Of a stretch of 31,512 bases of DNA, positions 24,903-30,215 are shown in pieces. The stretch spans positions 1-31,512 of IMG/VR virus record IMGVR_UViG_3300009285_000970; one strand, written 5' to 3'. Every line of letters starts with the position of its first letter. Position 1 is the first letter of the stretch. This DNA is from a virus. The position numbers and the translations under genes were made by a program. Below the pieces are notes generated by a model. It was not told the origin of the DNA. It saw only the letters and a program-made list of their open reading frames with translations, and did no database searches.

Positions 24903-26489
24903 ATGCCTGAAAAGCCGAAAGACTTTATCGTCACTCAGATCTCGCCTAATTTTGTCTATCCCGAAGTCAAGCCAGAGGATTACAAATTCGGTTCAGGACA
25001 GTTAGAGGGAACTCCTCTTCGCGCTGATGGCGACTGGCGAGACTATCTCCCCCCGGAAGAAGACCAGAACATACGGGGAATCGAAAGCTCGGCGTGTTAT
25101 GTCGAAGCCTCGCAACACGCTATAGCAACCATAGAGGAGGAAGGGCTGGAGGAGCCTGACAACAACTACTCCGCACGTTTCAACGCGCTACTCTCTGGTG
25201 GCACTCAACAAGGTGGCAACCCACTTAAGGGAGGGGAATCAATGAGAGAGCATGGTCTTGTCCCTGATTCCTTGATGCCTTTTGGAGATGCGATACAATC
25301 CTGGGCTGATTTCCACTCGTTCAAGGGCGTCGCTGAAGAGGTAGTACGCGCAAAAGGAAAAGAGTATCTAGGAAAAAAGATTTTAGGATACGATATCGTT
25401 TGCGAAAGGTGGGAATCTGTAGAGGCAAAATACAAGAAACTAAAGCAATCTCTCCAGTTCTCTCCATGTCCTGTAAGCGTAACGGCATGGTACGAGAAAG
25501 ACGGCATCTACTACAAACCCGAAGGAATGAATGACAATCACCTCGTAGAATTGGTGTATATTGATATCGAGAATCACCCCTATATTCGAGACACATACGC
25601 ACCCTACCTAAAGAAACTAGAAGCTAACTTTAACTTTGATTTTGCAATGCGTTGGTCAGTTGATAAGAGAGCGGTTCCTTCCCAGCCTATCCCACCTCCA
25701 GCCCCCCAAACCCAAGAAAACATCCTCACGCAGATAATCGCCCTACTAAAAAAAATCCTCGCCATATACTCCACCACTCCCCCTTCAGTCCCCGTCCCAC
25801 CCGTTCTCTCAAATAGAGAACGACTCCATAACTCTGCGAAGTCCTTTCTGGGAAAGGATGCACGACCTCTTAAACTTGCACCAAAAGACTTCGGTTGCGC
25901 CGAAGCGGTTTGTACCGTAGTAAACTCGGTTGACCCTACCTTCCCTAGAAACATTACCTATACTCCGAACCTCAAGTCATTCCTTGATAAGAACACTAAA
26001 TACAAGCAAACGAAGCTTTACTCTCCCGGATGTATCATAATCAGCCCTACAGGAATGGGGAATGGTAAAATTACAGGTCACACTGGTATAATGGGGGAGA
26101 AGGATGTCATCTATTCCAACAACTCTCTCACGGGACTCTGGGACGATTATTACACTCTCACTTCATGGATTGCCCGCTACCGGACTAAAGGGGCGTTGCC
26201 TATCTTCTTCTACGAACCTGTTGCGTTGGTCGGCGCGACATCACCAACTACATTACCAACTAATAAATCTAAAATGCAATTCTCAACAACAATCGTAGCA
26301 GTTATCGTGAACTTATTGTCCATGCTCTTGCCGCTCATTAACGTCCAAGTCGGCACTGATGATCTTACTAACAGCATCCAAACTATCGTCGCAGTCTTTA
26401 CAGGTGCTTACATTTGGTGGCAGCGCACCAGATTACAGGCGGCTCCGAATGGTGTCGGCGACGTGAATCTAGCGGGAATAAAACAATAA
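24903..26489 (+). CDS. Lysin with papain-like and NlpC/CHAP-like domains fused to a holin-like membrane domain
   Basis: A 528-residue protein. Domain 1 (about 1-265) is papain-like: DQNIRGIESSACYVEA holds the oxyanion Gln and nucleophile Cys, DNHLVELVYID the His, and RDTYAPYLKKL the third active-site position, here Asp rather than Asn. A Pro-rich linker with an amphipathic helix (NILTQIIALLKKILAIY) follows. Domain 2 (about 307-440) is NlpC/CHAP-like: FGCAEAV (Cys), ITGHTGIMG (His), and SNNSLTGLWDDYYTLTSW. Domain 3 (458-528) has two membrane spans (TTIVAVIVNLLSMLLPLI; LTNSIQTIVAVFTGAYIWW) and a basic/polar tail ending GDVNLAGIKQ, as in small phage holins. Probably cuts peptide bonds of the host wall. 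It has its own leaderless promoter. Confidence 0.8.
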   Translation: MPEKPKDFIVTQISPNFVYPEVKPEDYKFGSGQLEGTPLRADGDWRDYLPPEEDQNIRGIESSACYVEASQHAIATIEEEGLEEPDNNYSARFNALLSGGTQQGGNPLKGGESMREHGLVPDSLMPFGDAIQSWADFHSFKGVAEEVVRAKGKEYLGKKILGYDIVCERWESVEAKYKKLKQSLQFSPCPVSVTAWYEKDGIYYKPEGMNDNHLVELVYIDIENHPYIRDTYAPYLKKLEANFNFDFAMRWSVDKRAVPSQPIPPPAPQTQENILTQIIALLKKILAIYSTTPPSVPVPPVLSNRERLHNSAKSFLGKDARPLKLAPKDFGCAEAVCTVVNSVDPTFPRNITYTPNLKSFLDKNTKYKQTKLYSPGCIIISPTGMGNGKITGHTGIMGEKDVIYSNNSLTGLWDDYYTLTSWIARYRTKGALPIFFYEPVALVGATSPTTLPTNKSKMQFSTTIVAVIVNLLSMLLPLINVQVGTDDLTNSIQTIVAVFTGAYIWWQRTRLQAAPNGVGDVNLAGIKQ

Positions 26490-26490
26490 T

Positions 26491-26628
26491 ATGGGACTTC
26501 GCACAATTTGCGTCGGTCTCATCCTTCTCGGTGTAGGGATGCTAACACCAGTCAACATTCCCTACTTCGGAATCGCAATTGCCTTGTGTCTCGTTGTAGG
26601 AGGTGTCATGTCTCTTATCGGACGATAG
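26491..26628 (+). CDS. 45-residue two-span membrane protein (holin or antiholin candidate)
   Basis: A small gene starting TAATATG 1 nt after the lysin stop. The product has two hydrophobic segments, TICVGLILLGVGML and FGIAIALCLVVGGVMSLI, joined by a short turn (TPVNIPY), with an Arg near each end. The size and layout suit a small class II holin, a pinholin or an antiholin partner of the holin-like domain on the lysin. The function is inferred from position and topology only. Confidence 0.6.
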   Translation: MGLRTICVGLILLGVGMLTPVNIPYFGIAIALCLVVGGVMSLIGR

Positions 26629-26639
26629 CGAGAGGGATG

Positions 26640-26654
26640 TGATAAAATCGAGTA
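26640..26654 (+). promoter_or_regulatory. Extended -10 promoter of the HNH-AP2 gene
   Basis: TGaTAAAAT (26640-26648) lies 6 nt before the ATG at 26655, the same arrangement as the other leaderless promoters here. A -35 is not evident. The mobile HNH gene therefore appears to carry, or to have adopted, the leaderless promoter style of the genome. Confidence 0.5.
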
Positions 26655-27116
26655 ATGAAAACAATCGAACTAACACGAGGGAAAGTAACCGTCGTCGATG
26701 ATGATGACTTTCCCTCTCTTTGTCGGTACAAATGGGCCTTTACTTCTAACGGTTATGCTGCTCGCGGAGTATGGAAGGGAAAAACCATCTTAATGCATCG
26801 TCTACTCCTCGATGCCCCAAAAGGGGTAGAGGTAGACCATAAAAATCGAGATAAGTTAGATAACCGTCGTGAAAACATTCGACTCTGCTCCGGAGCGCAA
26901 AACAAACAGAACCGCGGAATCCAGAAGAATAATATCAGTGGGTACAGAGGCGTTCATTGGTCGAGCCTCAATGACAAGTGGAGGGCCACGATTGACGTAA
27001 ATGGGAAAAGACATCATCTCGGTCTCTTTTACGAAGAAAGAGATGCTGCTCTCGCTTATAACGAGTCGGCAAAGAAATTTTATGGAGCATTCGCCTTCAT
27101 AAATAAAGTCTCGTAA
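26655..27116 (+). CDS. HNH-AP2 homing endonuclease
   Basis: A 153-residue free-standing endonuclease with a full HNH core: KTILMHRLLL (first His), VEVDHKNRDKLDNRRENIRLCSGAQNKQNR (catalytic and metal-binding Asp-His and Asn residues), then an AP2-type DNA-binding domain (SGYRGVHWSSLNDKWRATID; HHLGLFYEERDAALAYNESA). The overall order is the standard HNH_3 plus AP2 form of phages. It has A at -1 of its start, as do the other two HNH genes. Its TAA shares its last base with the first copy of the conserved hairpin motif. Confidence 0.9.
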   Translation: MKTIELTRGKVTVVDDDDFPSLCRYKWAFTSNGYAARGVWKGKTILMHRLLLDAPKGVEVDHKNRDKLDNRRENIRLCSGAQNKQNRGIQKNNISGYRGVHWSSLNDKWRATIDVNGKRHHLGLFYEERDAALAYNESAKKFYGAFAFINKVS

Positions 27117-27163
27117 GCGGACATCCAACCCTCGCATGGGAGAACCGAGGGTTGTAGCCCGCT
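27116..27163 (+). ncRNA. Conserved hairpin motif, copy 1 (candidate cis-regulatory RNA)
   Basis: Outer stem AGCGG (27116-27120) with CCGCT (27159-27163); internal loop ACATC (27121-27125) opposite TAGC (27155-27158); inner stem CAACCCTCG (27126-27134) with CGAGGGTTG (27146-27154), 9 bp perfect; loop of 11 nt. The outer stem ends 2 nt before the ATG at 27166, so folding should affect initiation. Copy 2 at 29296-29337 keeps the internal loop and swaps stem base pairs in a compensatory way. Not recognised as a known riboswitch class. Confidence 0.6.
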
Positions 27164-27165
27164 CT

Positions 27166-27267
27166 ATGACTAAACTACTCACAATTACAGTAATCTTCAC
27201 CGTCCTGTATATAGGCTTTCTTCTATTCACCAACATCTTTACAAGCGGTGGAGATTATGTCCGATAG
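27166..27267 (+). CDS. 33-residue single-span membrane peptide
   Basis: A short frame directly behind the first hairpin motif. The product has a Lys near the N-terminus, one hydrophobic span (LLTITVIFTVLYIGFLLF) and a polar end (NIFTSGGDYVR). T is at -1 of the ATG, like the native genes. It could be a small holin-type, toxin-type or regulatory membrane peptide. The evidence for expression is the start context and the RNA motif at its 5' end. Confidence 0.5.
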   Translation: MTKLLTITVIFTVLYIGFLLFTNIFTSGGDYVR

Positions 27268-27279
27268 TTTGTCCACATG

Positions 27280-27307
27280 TTGCATGTATTGTCTATGAAT
27301 GTATGAT
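27280..27307 (+). promoter_or_regulatory. Candidate promoter for the CHAP-like gene
   Basis: TTGCAT (27280-27285) and TATGAT (27302-27307) are 16 nt apart. The -35 is identical to that of the promoter at 5203. Transcription would begin near 27314, giving a leader of about 43 nt before the proposed ATT start at 27357. Confidence 0.4.
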
Positions 27308-27356
27308 TAAGTCTCAACCTAGCCTAGCAAGCTAGTTCAAACATGCACTTACGCCT

Positions 27357-27743
27357 ATTAAACCTTTTGTTGCGATAGTAGTCACCGTACTGCTCGTCGC
27401 TCCTGCCGCTACATTTGCGGCTTCTCCTCAATGCGAGTGTGTTCGCGCATTACGAGAGTTCCGAGGTGTGAATATACGGGGCGACGCATGGACACTGAAA
27501 CCCAACACCCCTCTCAACGAAGTGATGGTGGGTGACGTTCTCCTAGAGAAGATAGGTAAGACATATCACGCCGCATACGTCTTAGCTGTTGACACCGATT
27601 TAGTTGTCGTCGAAGGTAAACGTGAGATTCGCCGCCCTACTTCGCTACTCGTGTGGGAATGCAACTATAAACGGTGTCAATGCGGGACCCGTACTATCCC
27701 CATATCTGAACCCGACATCAGGGGAATCCTCCGAACGGTATGA
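27357..27743 (+). CDS. Secreted CHAP/NlpC-like protein, probable ATT start
   Basis: From an ATT at 27357 the frame reads a textbook signal peptide, KPFVAIVVTVLLVAPAATFA then ASPQC, followed by a CHAP-like domain: PQCECVRALREF (candidate nucleophile Cys), VNIRGDAW, VMVGDVLLEK, TYHAAYVLAV (candidate His), VVVEGKREI and DIRGIL. That is the usual order in small CHAP-type amidases or peptidases. No ATG, GTG or TTG exists in frame upstream of the signal peptide (stop at 27333-27335); the first GTG (27441 region lacks one; 27468 is the next) would delete the signal and the Cys. Either ATT is used or a start was lost by mutation. Length 128 residues. Confidence 0.55.
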   Translation: MKPFVAIVVTVLLVAPAATFAASPQCECVRALREFRGVNIRGDAWTLKPNTPLNEVMVGDVLLEKIGKTYHAAYVLAVDTDLVVVEGKREIRRPTSLLVWECNYKRCQCGTRTIPISEPDIRGILRTV

Positions 27744-27758
27744 TACGATTAACAAACC

Positions 27759-27884
27759 ACGCGACTAGGTGCTTTTCGACGAAGCATCATTTCCATAAAA
27801 GGTAGTCGTGTTCGGGCAAGCGGCGCATCTTTCCGCATAAGTTTTGGTGCGCCGAAGCCTGAGTATGTCGAAGTCTCAGGACTT
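27759..27884 (+). other. Structured 5' leader of the secreted protein gene
   Basis: Three hairpins in a row: ACGCGACTA (27759-27767) with TAGTCGTGT (27803-27811), enclosing TGCTT/AAGCA (27770-27774 with 27782-27786); CGGCGCA (27821-27827) with TGCGCCG (27848-27854); and CCTGAG (27858-27863) with CTCAGG (27875-27880), which competes with AAGTC/GACTT (27871-27875 with 27880-27884). No frame of note covers the segment. TATGAT at 27740-27745 might be a -10. The start of the downstream gene (27907) follows 22 nt after the last stem. Confidence 0.5.
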
Positions 27885-27906
27885 AATAGGGATTTAATTA
27901 GTAATT

Positions 27907-28641
27907 ATGGTTAAGAAATATATTGGTTTTGTGATAGCGGCCGCTCTCGCACTTCCTGTCATGGCTTCTGCTGCGACGATCTCGACCCCGTTGTTCTCAA
28001 ATGGTGACACCACCATTGACGCTACGGGTGGCTCGACAGTGAATGGTACGTTCACCCTTCAGGTTGGGTCAGGCGAGGTATGTGAGGTGATTCGCACTCA
28101 GGCTGACACACAAGCGTTTACCGACACATCGGTCGGCACCTCTCTTGGGTATCAGTTCGGCACGCACACCAACGTCCCGTTCAACGTAAAGGTCAGTCCT
28201 AACACTGGCACTTACAACGCAACGGTACAGTGTGCAGGTATCTTCGGTGGAAACCGTTCGGTAGACGGTGCTGACGGCGTCGTCGTCGGCCCTGTATCGC
28301 TCGGTACTATCCGCGTGACTGCTTCAGGCTCGACGGCAACAAGTGGTGGTAGCTCGACGATGGACGTTCTCTTGGCGCAACTTGCTGCCTTGATTGCGAA
28401 GCTCTCGGCACCGCCTGTCGTTGTGCCTCCGGCTGTAAACGCAAAGTGTACGGCATTGTCGGCGAAGTTGATAGGTACGATGGATAATACCTACAACCAA
28501 GCGAACATTCAGTTGCAAGGCTACTTGCTCTCGGAAGGTATGAGTATCCCCGCACTTGCGGCAGGTGCTAGCTTCGGGTACAAGGGGTCGCAGACAAATA
28601 GCGCTATCGTGCAGTTCAAGGCCATCAACGGGTGTTCTTGA
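27907..28641 (+). CDS. Secreted protein with C-terminal peptidoglycan-binding-like domain
   Basis: A 244-residue protein with a clear Sec signal peptide (VKKYIGFVIAAALALPVMASA, cleavage near residue 22). The mature part begins with a beta domain containing two cysteines (EVCEVI; VQCAGIF), then a Ser/Gly linker, a helix plus Pro-rich spacer (LLAQLAALIAKLSAPPVVVPP), and a last 68 residues (KCTALSAKLIGTM; IQLQGYLLSEGM; FGYKGSQTNSAIVQFKAING) in the order of a peptidoglycan-binding repeat, though diverged. The layout is typical of a cell-wall-associated bacterial protein, so in a phage it may be a host-surface modifier or superinfection factor (inference). It is the only gene behind the structured leader, and a strong terminator follows. 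Confidence 0.72.
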   Translation: MVKKYIGFVIAAALALPVMASAATISTPLFSNGDTTIDATGGSTVNGTFTLQVGSGEVCEVIRTQADTQAFTDTSVGTSLGYQFGTHTNVPFNVKVSPNTGTYNATVQCAGIFGGNRSVDGADGVVVGPVSLGTIRVTASGSTATSGGSSTMDVLLAQLAALIAKLSAPPVVVPPAVNAKCTALSAKLIGTMDNTYNQANIQLQGYLLSEGMSIPALAAGASFGYKGSQTNSAIVQFKAINGCS

Positions 28642-28707
28642 ACACTTACTAGGCTAATCGAACACATTATGTTTGATCCTCCTAAGCCTGACGAGAAAGA
28701 GTAAGAA

Positions 28708-28740
28708 ACGGCCCCCTTTACTGGGGGCCGTTTTCTTTCC
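28708..28740. terminator. Strong rho-independent terminator, possibly bidirectional
   Basis: ACGGCCCCC (28708-28716) and GGGGGCCGT (28723-28731) form a perfect 9-bp GC-rich stem with a 6-nt loop, followed by TTTTCTTTCC on the + strand. It ends the transcript of the secreted protein. On the minus strand the run after the stem is TTTCTTACTC, weaker but usable, and it would serve the HNH gene whose stop codon lies in the loop. Confidence 0.85.
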
Positions 28741-29194
28741 ATCGGTGGAGCTTCCTTGAAATCCCACCATTCCTCCGAAACTCTGCATCGTATTTCGAGT
28801 GGCATGACTTACATAAAGTCCACCAATCATCTAGCTCACGTTTATACTGTCTGCTTCGATTCGACATTTCTAACATCCGAGTGGAACCACAGAGCTGGCA
28901 ATCTTCTTCTAGGCCAATGTTTCTGTGCGCCCAATTATGCATAGCTATATATCCAACACTGTCTCCCTTCCAATACGGGTGTTCGGTTCCGCGCTTTCCT
29001 GGATTATTAGTCAGATTCCTCTCCGTGAGGTGAGGACGTTTTATTCCTAGATTGACACCAGGCTTTTTTGCACGACCTCCGATTCTTCCCGCTACGATAT
29101 TGTGACATCGCATCGAACAGTGTTTACTTTTCTTGGCAGCCGAGGGGGTACGAGAATACTCATTACCGCAGACTTGGCAAATAAGGTTCACCAT
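28718..29194 (-). CDS. HNH endonuclease with zinc-ribbon N-terminus
   Basis: A 158-residue protein from the ATG at 29194. N-terminal zinc ribbon ICQVCGNEYSRT with KKSKHCSMRCHN (about residues 5-32), a basic linker, then a phage-type HNH core: HPYWKGD, YIAMHNWAHRNIG, CQLCGS, and LDDWWTLCKSCHSKYD, where the Cys pairs bind zinc and the His residues do catalysis. The in-frame ATG farther upstream (29308) is rejected because an extended -10 ends 6 nt before 29194. The stop codon falls in the loop of the strong terminator at 28708, so the gene appears to have landed next to the terminator. A at -1 as in the other two HNH genes. Confidence 0.88.
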   Translation of the reverse strand: MVNLICQVCGNEYSRTPSAAKKSKHCSMRCHNIVAGRIGGRAKKPGVNLGIKRPHLTERNLTNNPGKRGTEHPYWKGDSVGYIAMHNWAHRNIGLEEDCQLCGSTRMLEMSNRSRQYKRELDDWWTLCKSCHSKYDAEFRRNGGISRKLHRWKENGPQ

Positions 29195-29209
29195 TCTTGT
29201 ATCATACCA
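29195..29209 (-). promoter_or_regulatory. Extended -10 promoter of the leftward HNH gene
   Basis: On the minus strand TGgTATGAT occupies 29209 down to 29201 and is followed by 6 nt (acaaga) and the ATG. This is the same leaderless arrangement seen on the + strand at 24888 and 26640. The -35 region is poor. Confidence 0.55.
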
Positions 29210-29246
29210 TAGAAACCGAACGAATAACTCGACGCACGGTACGAAC

Positions 29247-29277
29247 AAGGACTCCGCAACGGAGTCCTTTTCGTTTG
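29247..29277 (+). terminator. Rho-independent terminator
   Basis: AAGGACTCCG (29247-29256) and CGGAGTCCTT (29260-29269) form a perfect 10-bp stem with a 3-nt loop, followed by TTTTCGTTT. It isolates the following SD-using cassette from any upstream transcription and lies right before its promoter. Confidence 0.8.
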
Positions 29278-29293
29278 TGATATAATTTTTATG
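29278..29293 (+). promoter_or_regulatory. Extended -10 promoter of the SD-using cassette
   Basis: TGaTATAAT (29278-29286) is a perfect extended -10. An ATG 4 nt later is followed at once by TGA and is not a gene start. Transcription should begin near 29293, only a few bases before the second hairpin motif (29296), so the motif would form the very 5' end of the mRNA. Confidence 0.65.
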
Positions 29294-29295
29294 TG

Positions 29296-29337
29296 AACGG
29301 ACATCCAAAACTTACTTGCTGATTTTTGTAGCCCGTT
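29296..29337 (+). ncRNA. Conserved hairpin motif, copy 2 (candidate cis-regulatory RNA)
   Basis: Outer stem AACGG (29296-29300) with CCGTT (29333-29337); internal loop ACATC (29301-29305) opposite TAGC (29329-29332); inner stem CAAAA (29306-29310) with TTTTG (29324-29328). Against copy 1 the outer stem changes one G-C pair to A-T, and the inner stem changes CCCTCG/CGAGGG to AA/TT, while the loop bases are identical. The 3' arm can instead pair with GCGAACGG at 29354-29361, and CCTTT (29342-29346) with the AAAGG of the Shine-Dalgarno site (29371-29375), so a switch is possible. Confidence 0.6.
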
Positions 29338-29384
29338 TGCACCTTTAAGGACGGCGAACGGTGTAACTTGAAAGGAGAAGACCG

Positions 29385-29744
29385 ATGGCGTTCCTGTTGA
29401 AGGTGTGCCTGTTCCTCGTCCTTTGGTGCTTTCCAGCGGGAGCGCAACAGGTCGAGACAGGTTTCGGACTCATATGCGATACGCAGGCGCAAGTTGAGCA
29501 ATTCGTGCATGAGTTCACTACCACCCCGGAAACCCTCACCAAGGTTAACAACGGCGGAAATCCTTGCGGTGTACTCGCCGCCGCGTTTGTCCGAGGTGCG
29601 AAGGTTTCTCAAGTGCGTAACTCGCAAGGAGCGTTCGATGTGGTGGAAATCATGGTGGTGGGATACCAGCTAGAGTTCGGCTGGGTCCGTATTCCCCCAC
29701 TCGTTCAATACACGCTCTACAAGACGAAGGAGATTGCGATATGA
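29385..29744 (+). CDS. Small secreted protein of unknown function, SD-led cassette
   Basis: A 119-residue protein with a Sec signal peptide (FLLKVCLFLVLWCFPAGAQ, cleavage after about residue 20). The mature part is mixed alpha/beta (ETGFGLICDTQAQVEQFVHE; NNGGNPCGVLAAAFV; QLEFGWVRIPPLVQYTLYK) with two cysteines that may pair. It has a strong Shine-Dalgarno site, AAAGGAG at 29371-29377, 7 nt before the ATG, and G at -1, unlike the late genes. The sequence style (and GC-rich codons) looks like small hypothetical proteins of proteobacterial phages, from general familiarity only. The stop overlaps the next ATG (ATGA). Confidence 0.72.
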   Translation: MAFLLKVCLFLVLWCFPAGAQQVETGFGLICDTQAQVEQFVHEFTTTPETLTKVNNGGNPCGVLAAAFVRGAKVSQVRNSQGAFDVVEIMVVGYQLEFGWVRIPPLVQYTLYKTKEIAI

Positions 29745-29905
29745 AAACGTGTTGCCTTTGCGACCGACCCGCCAATGTCAAGCGGACGAACCGCGATGAC
29801 TGGGGCAGGGCTCACGACATCTTCCTGTGCGACCATCATGCCGCGCAGTTCGACAAGGAGGACGCACATGCGACAAAACCTGTGCCAACGACCGGAGTGC
29901 GGTAA
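29741..29905 (+). CDS. 54-residue zinc-ribbon-like protein
   Basis: A short gene joined to the secreted protein gene by an ATGA overlap, with AAGGAG ending 8 nt before its ATG. The product begins KTCCLCDRPANV and continues FLCDHHAAQF, giving a CxxC and a C-D-H-H group that can hold one zinc ion. The C-terminus is polar and probably disordered. Function unknown. Confidence 0.65.
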   Translation: MKTCCLCDRPANVKRTNRDDWGRAHDIFLCDHHAAQFDKEDAHATKPVPTTGVR

Positions 29906-30050
29906 AAAATTCGGCATGGTGCGACAAACGACCCGTCGTGGCTTCAGAAACTTTCAATACTGCTCACTGCGTTGCTTGAAGTTGCATACGGCTAAGCTAA
30001 CGGCTGATTCTGCACGGAAACACGAGTGGCTTCACGGACTCAACCGTTGA
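29868..30050 (+). CDS. 60-residue zinc-finger-like protein
   Basis: Start chosen at ATG 29868 because AAGGAGG lies 6 nt upstream, the best Shine-Dalgarno site in the window; it overlaps the end of the 29741 gene in another frame. The product has NLCQRPECGKKF and QYCSLRCLKLH, a C-x4-C and C-x3-C arrangement of a small zinc finger, in a basic protein suited to nucleic-acid binding. It ends the SD-led trio, and a strong terminator follows 14 nt after the stop. Confidence 0.7.
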   Translation: MRQNLCQRPECGKKFGMVRQTTRRGFRNFQYCSLRCLKLHTAKLTADSARKHEWLHGLNR

Positions 30051-30064
30051 AGACGACCGGCTTT

Positions 30065-30101
30065 GGGAGATTCACCGGCATTGCAATCTCCCACCTTTTT
30101 T
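30065..30101 (+). terminator. Rho-independent terminator
   Basis: GGGAGATT (30065-30072) and AATCTCCC (30085-30092) form a perfect 8-bp stem with a 12-nt loop, followed by ACC and six T (30096-30101). It closes the SD-led cassette. The T run is directly followed by the ATG of the next small gene. Confidence 0.85.
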
Positions 30102-30215
30102 ATGGCATCCGACGACCCTCCACATGAAGACGATTGGCTAATGAAAGTTCTTTTCCTTTTCTATATAATCTATCTAGGTTTTATTTTCTATATGCTTAAG
30201 GAGATATTTCTATGA
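30102..30215 (+). CDS. 37-residue single-span membrane peptide
   Basis: A short frame starting in the T run of the terminator. An acidic start (ASDDPPHEDDW) is followed by a hydrophobic segment (VLFLFYIIYLGFIFYM) and a short end. Its TGA overlaps the next ATG, and an AAGGAG for the next gene lies inside it. No ribosome site of its own is visible. It may be a small membrane peptide or only a leader for the next gene. Confidence 0.4.
   Translation: MASDDPPHEDDWLMKVLFLFYIIYLGFIFYMLKEIFL

Noticed and set aside
26274-26489. Separate internal holin start within the lysin gene
   Set aside because: There is an ATG after an AT-rich stretch, but no ribosome site and A rather than T at -1. It stays a possibility, not an annotated gene.
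28670-28705. 11-codon frame before the terminator
   Set aside because: It has T before ATG but is too short and lacks any coupling or other support.
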